Positions 63,958-64,000 of a stretch of 64,000 bases of DNA are shown piece by piece (positions within the stretch are counted from its first letter, which is position 1; each line of letters starts with the position of its first letter). The notes under the pieces were generated by a model. It was not told the DNA's origin. It saw nothing but the letters and a program-made list of their open reading frames with translations, and did not search any database. Both the position numbers and the translations under genes were made by a program. The DNA is from Desulfotignum sp032250905 (GTDB lineage Bacteria; Desulfobacterota; Desulfobacteria; Desulfobacterales; Desulfobacteraceae). Where the stretch lies: positions 1-64,000 of the forward strand of contig JAVVEQ010000005.1 of NCBI GenBank assembly GCA_032250905.1. Reading direction: 5' to 3'.

Positions 63958-64000
63958 TGTTACATATCATTGTGTGCATCAAACAGGTTCCTATGGTATC
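63958..64000 (+). CDS. Second EtfB, 3' end outside window
   Basis: ATG 63958 follows GAAGGGAG. The visible MLHIIVCIKQVPMV is the classic EtfB N-terminus (CxKQVP). Only 14 codons are inside the window. It differs from the first EtfB (KILTTVKKVVD), so it is a distinct paralogue presumably serving the acyl-CoA dehydrogenase just upstream. Confidence 0.75.

Overview
The window reads as a chromosome segment of an anaerobic, sulfate-reducing deltaproteobacterium (Desulfobacterota), most likely a benzoate-degrading member of the Desulfobacteraceae. The assignment is an inference from a class II benzoyl-CoA reductase gene set, two in-frame UGA selenocysteine genes, Etf and Etf:quinone oxidoreductase genes, and moderately high GC with strong Shine-Dalgarno sites. 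I saw no tRNA, rRNA, CRISPR array or insertion sequence.

Bases 1-12600 are an accessory and housekeeping stretch. It holds a 5'-truncated MscS channel, a patatin-like lipoprotein, a three-gene RND efflux operon whose outer-membrane component is fused to a substrate-binding domain, a truncated DUF429 gene, a metallo-hydrolase, a SixA-like phosphatase and a VOC protein.

Bases 12600-28200 hold two intertwined modules. One handles sulfane sulfur: an exported metallo-hydrolase/triple-rhodanese protein, two YeeE/YedE membrane proteins and a rhodanese tail without its cysteine. The other looks undescribed. It combines an exported dikinase-like protein (phosphohistidine domain followed by ATP-grasp, no PEP/pyruvate barrel), two exported SxxK serine hydrolases of the beta-lactamase fold, and two large membrane proteins joining a nucleotide-transporter-like domain to HEAT repeats. 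Three of these junctions overlap by 4 bases.

Bases 28400-34800 (minus strand) form one operon: a branched-chain-amino-acid-type ABC importer (livKHMGF order) ending in an aryl/acyl-CoA ligase resembling BamY. Bases 35267-42249 encode a TamB/TamA-type outer-membrane assembly pair. A TRAP transporter (dctP-dctQ-dctM, minus strand) follows, divergent from the bam operon.

Bases 45834-61500 are the core: bamBCDEFGHI (tungsten benzoyl-CoA reductase and its electron-transfer modules), then fdhD, etfB, etfA and a membrane Etf:quinone oxidoreductase, ended by a strong hairpin. BamE (HdrA-like) and BamF (MvhD-like) each have an in-frame UGA where the family has cysteine, each followed by a SECIS-like hairpin. 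They should be annotated as full-length selenoproteins, not split genes. An iron alcohol dehydrogenase, an acyl-CoA dehydrogenase and the start of a second etfB close the window.

Taken together, aromatic acids would be imported by the ABC and/or TRAP system, activated by the ligase and dearomatised by BamB-I. Acyl-CoA oxidation electrons would pass through Etf to the quinone pool. A 13-base palindrome, GTTACAATGTAAC, lies at both the TRAP and bam promoters, pointing to a shared regulator encoded elsewhere.
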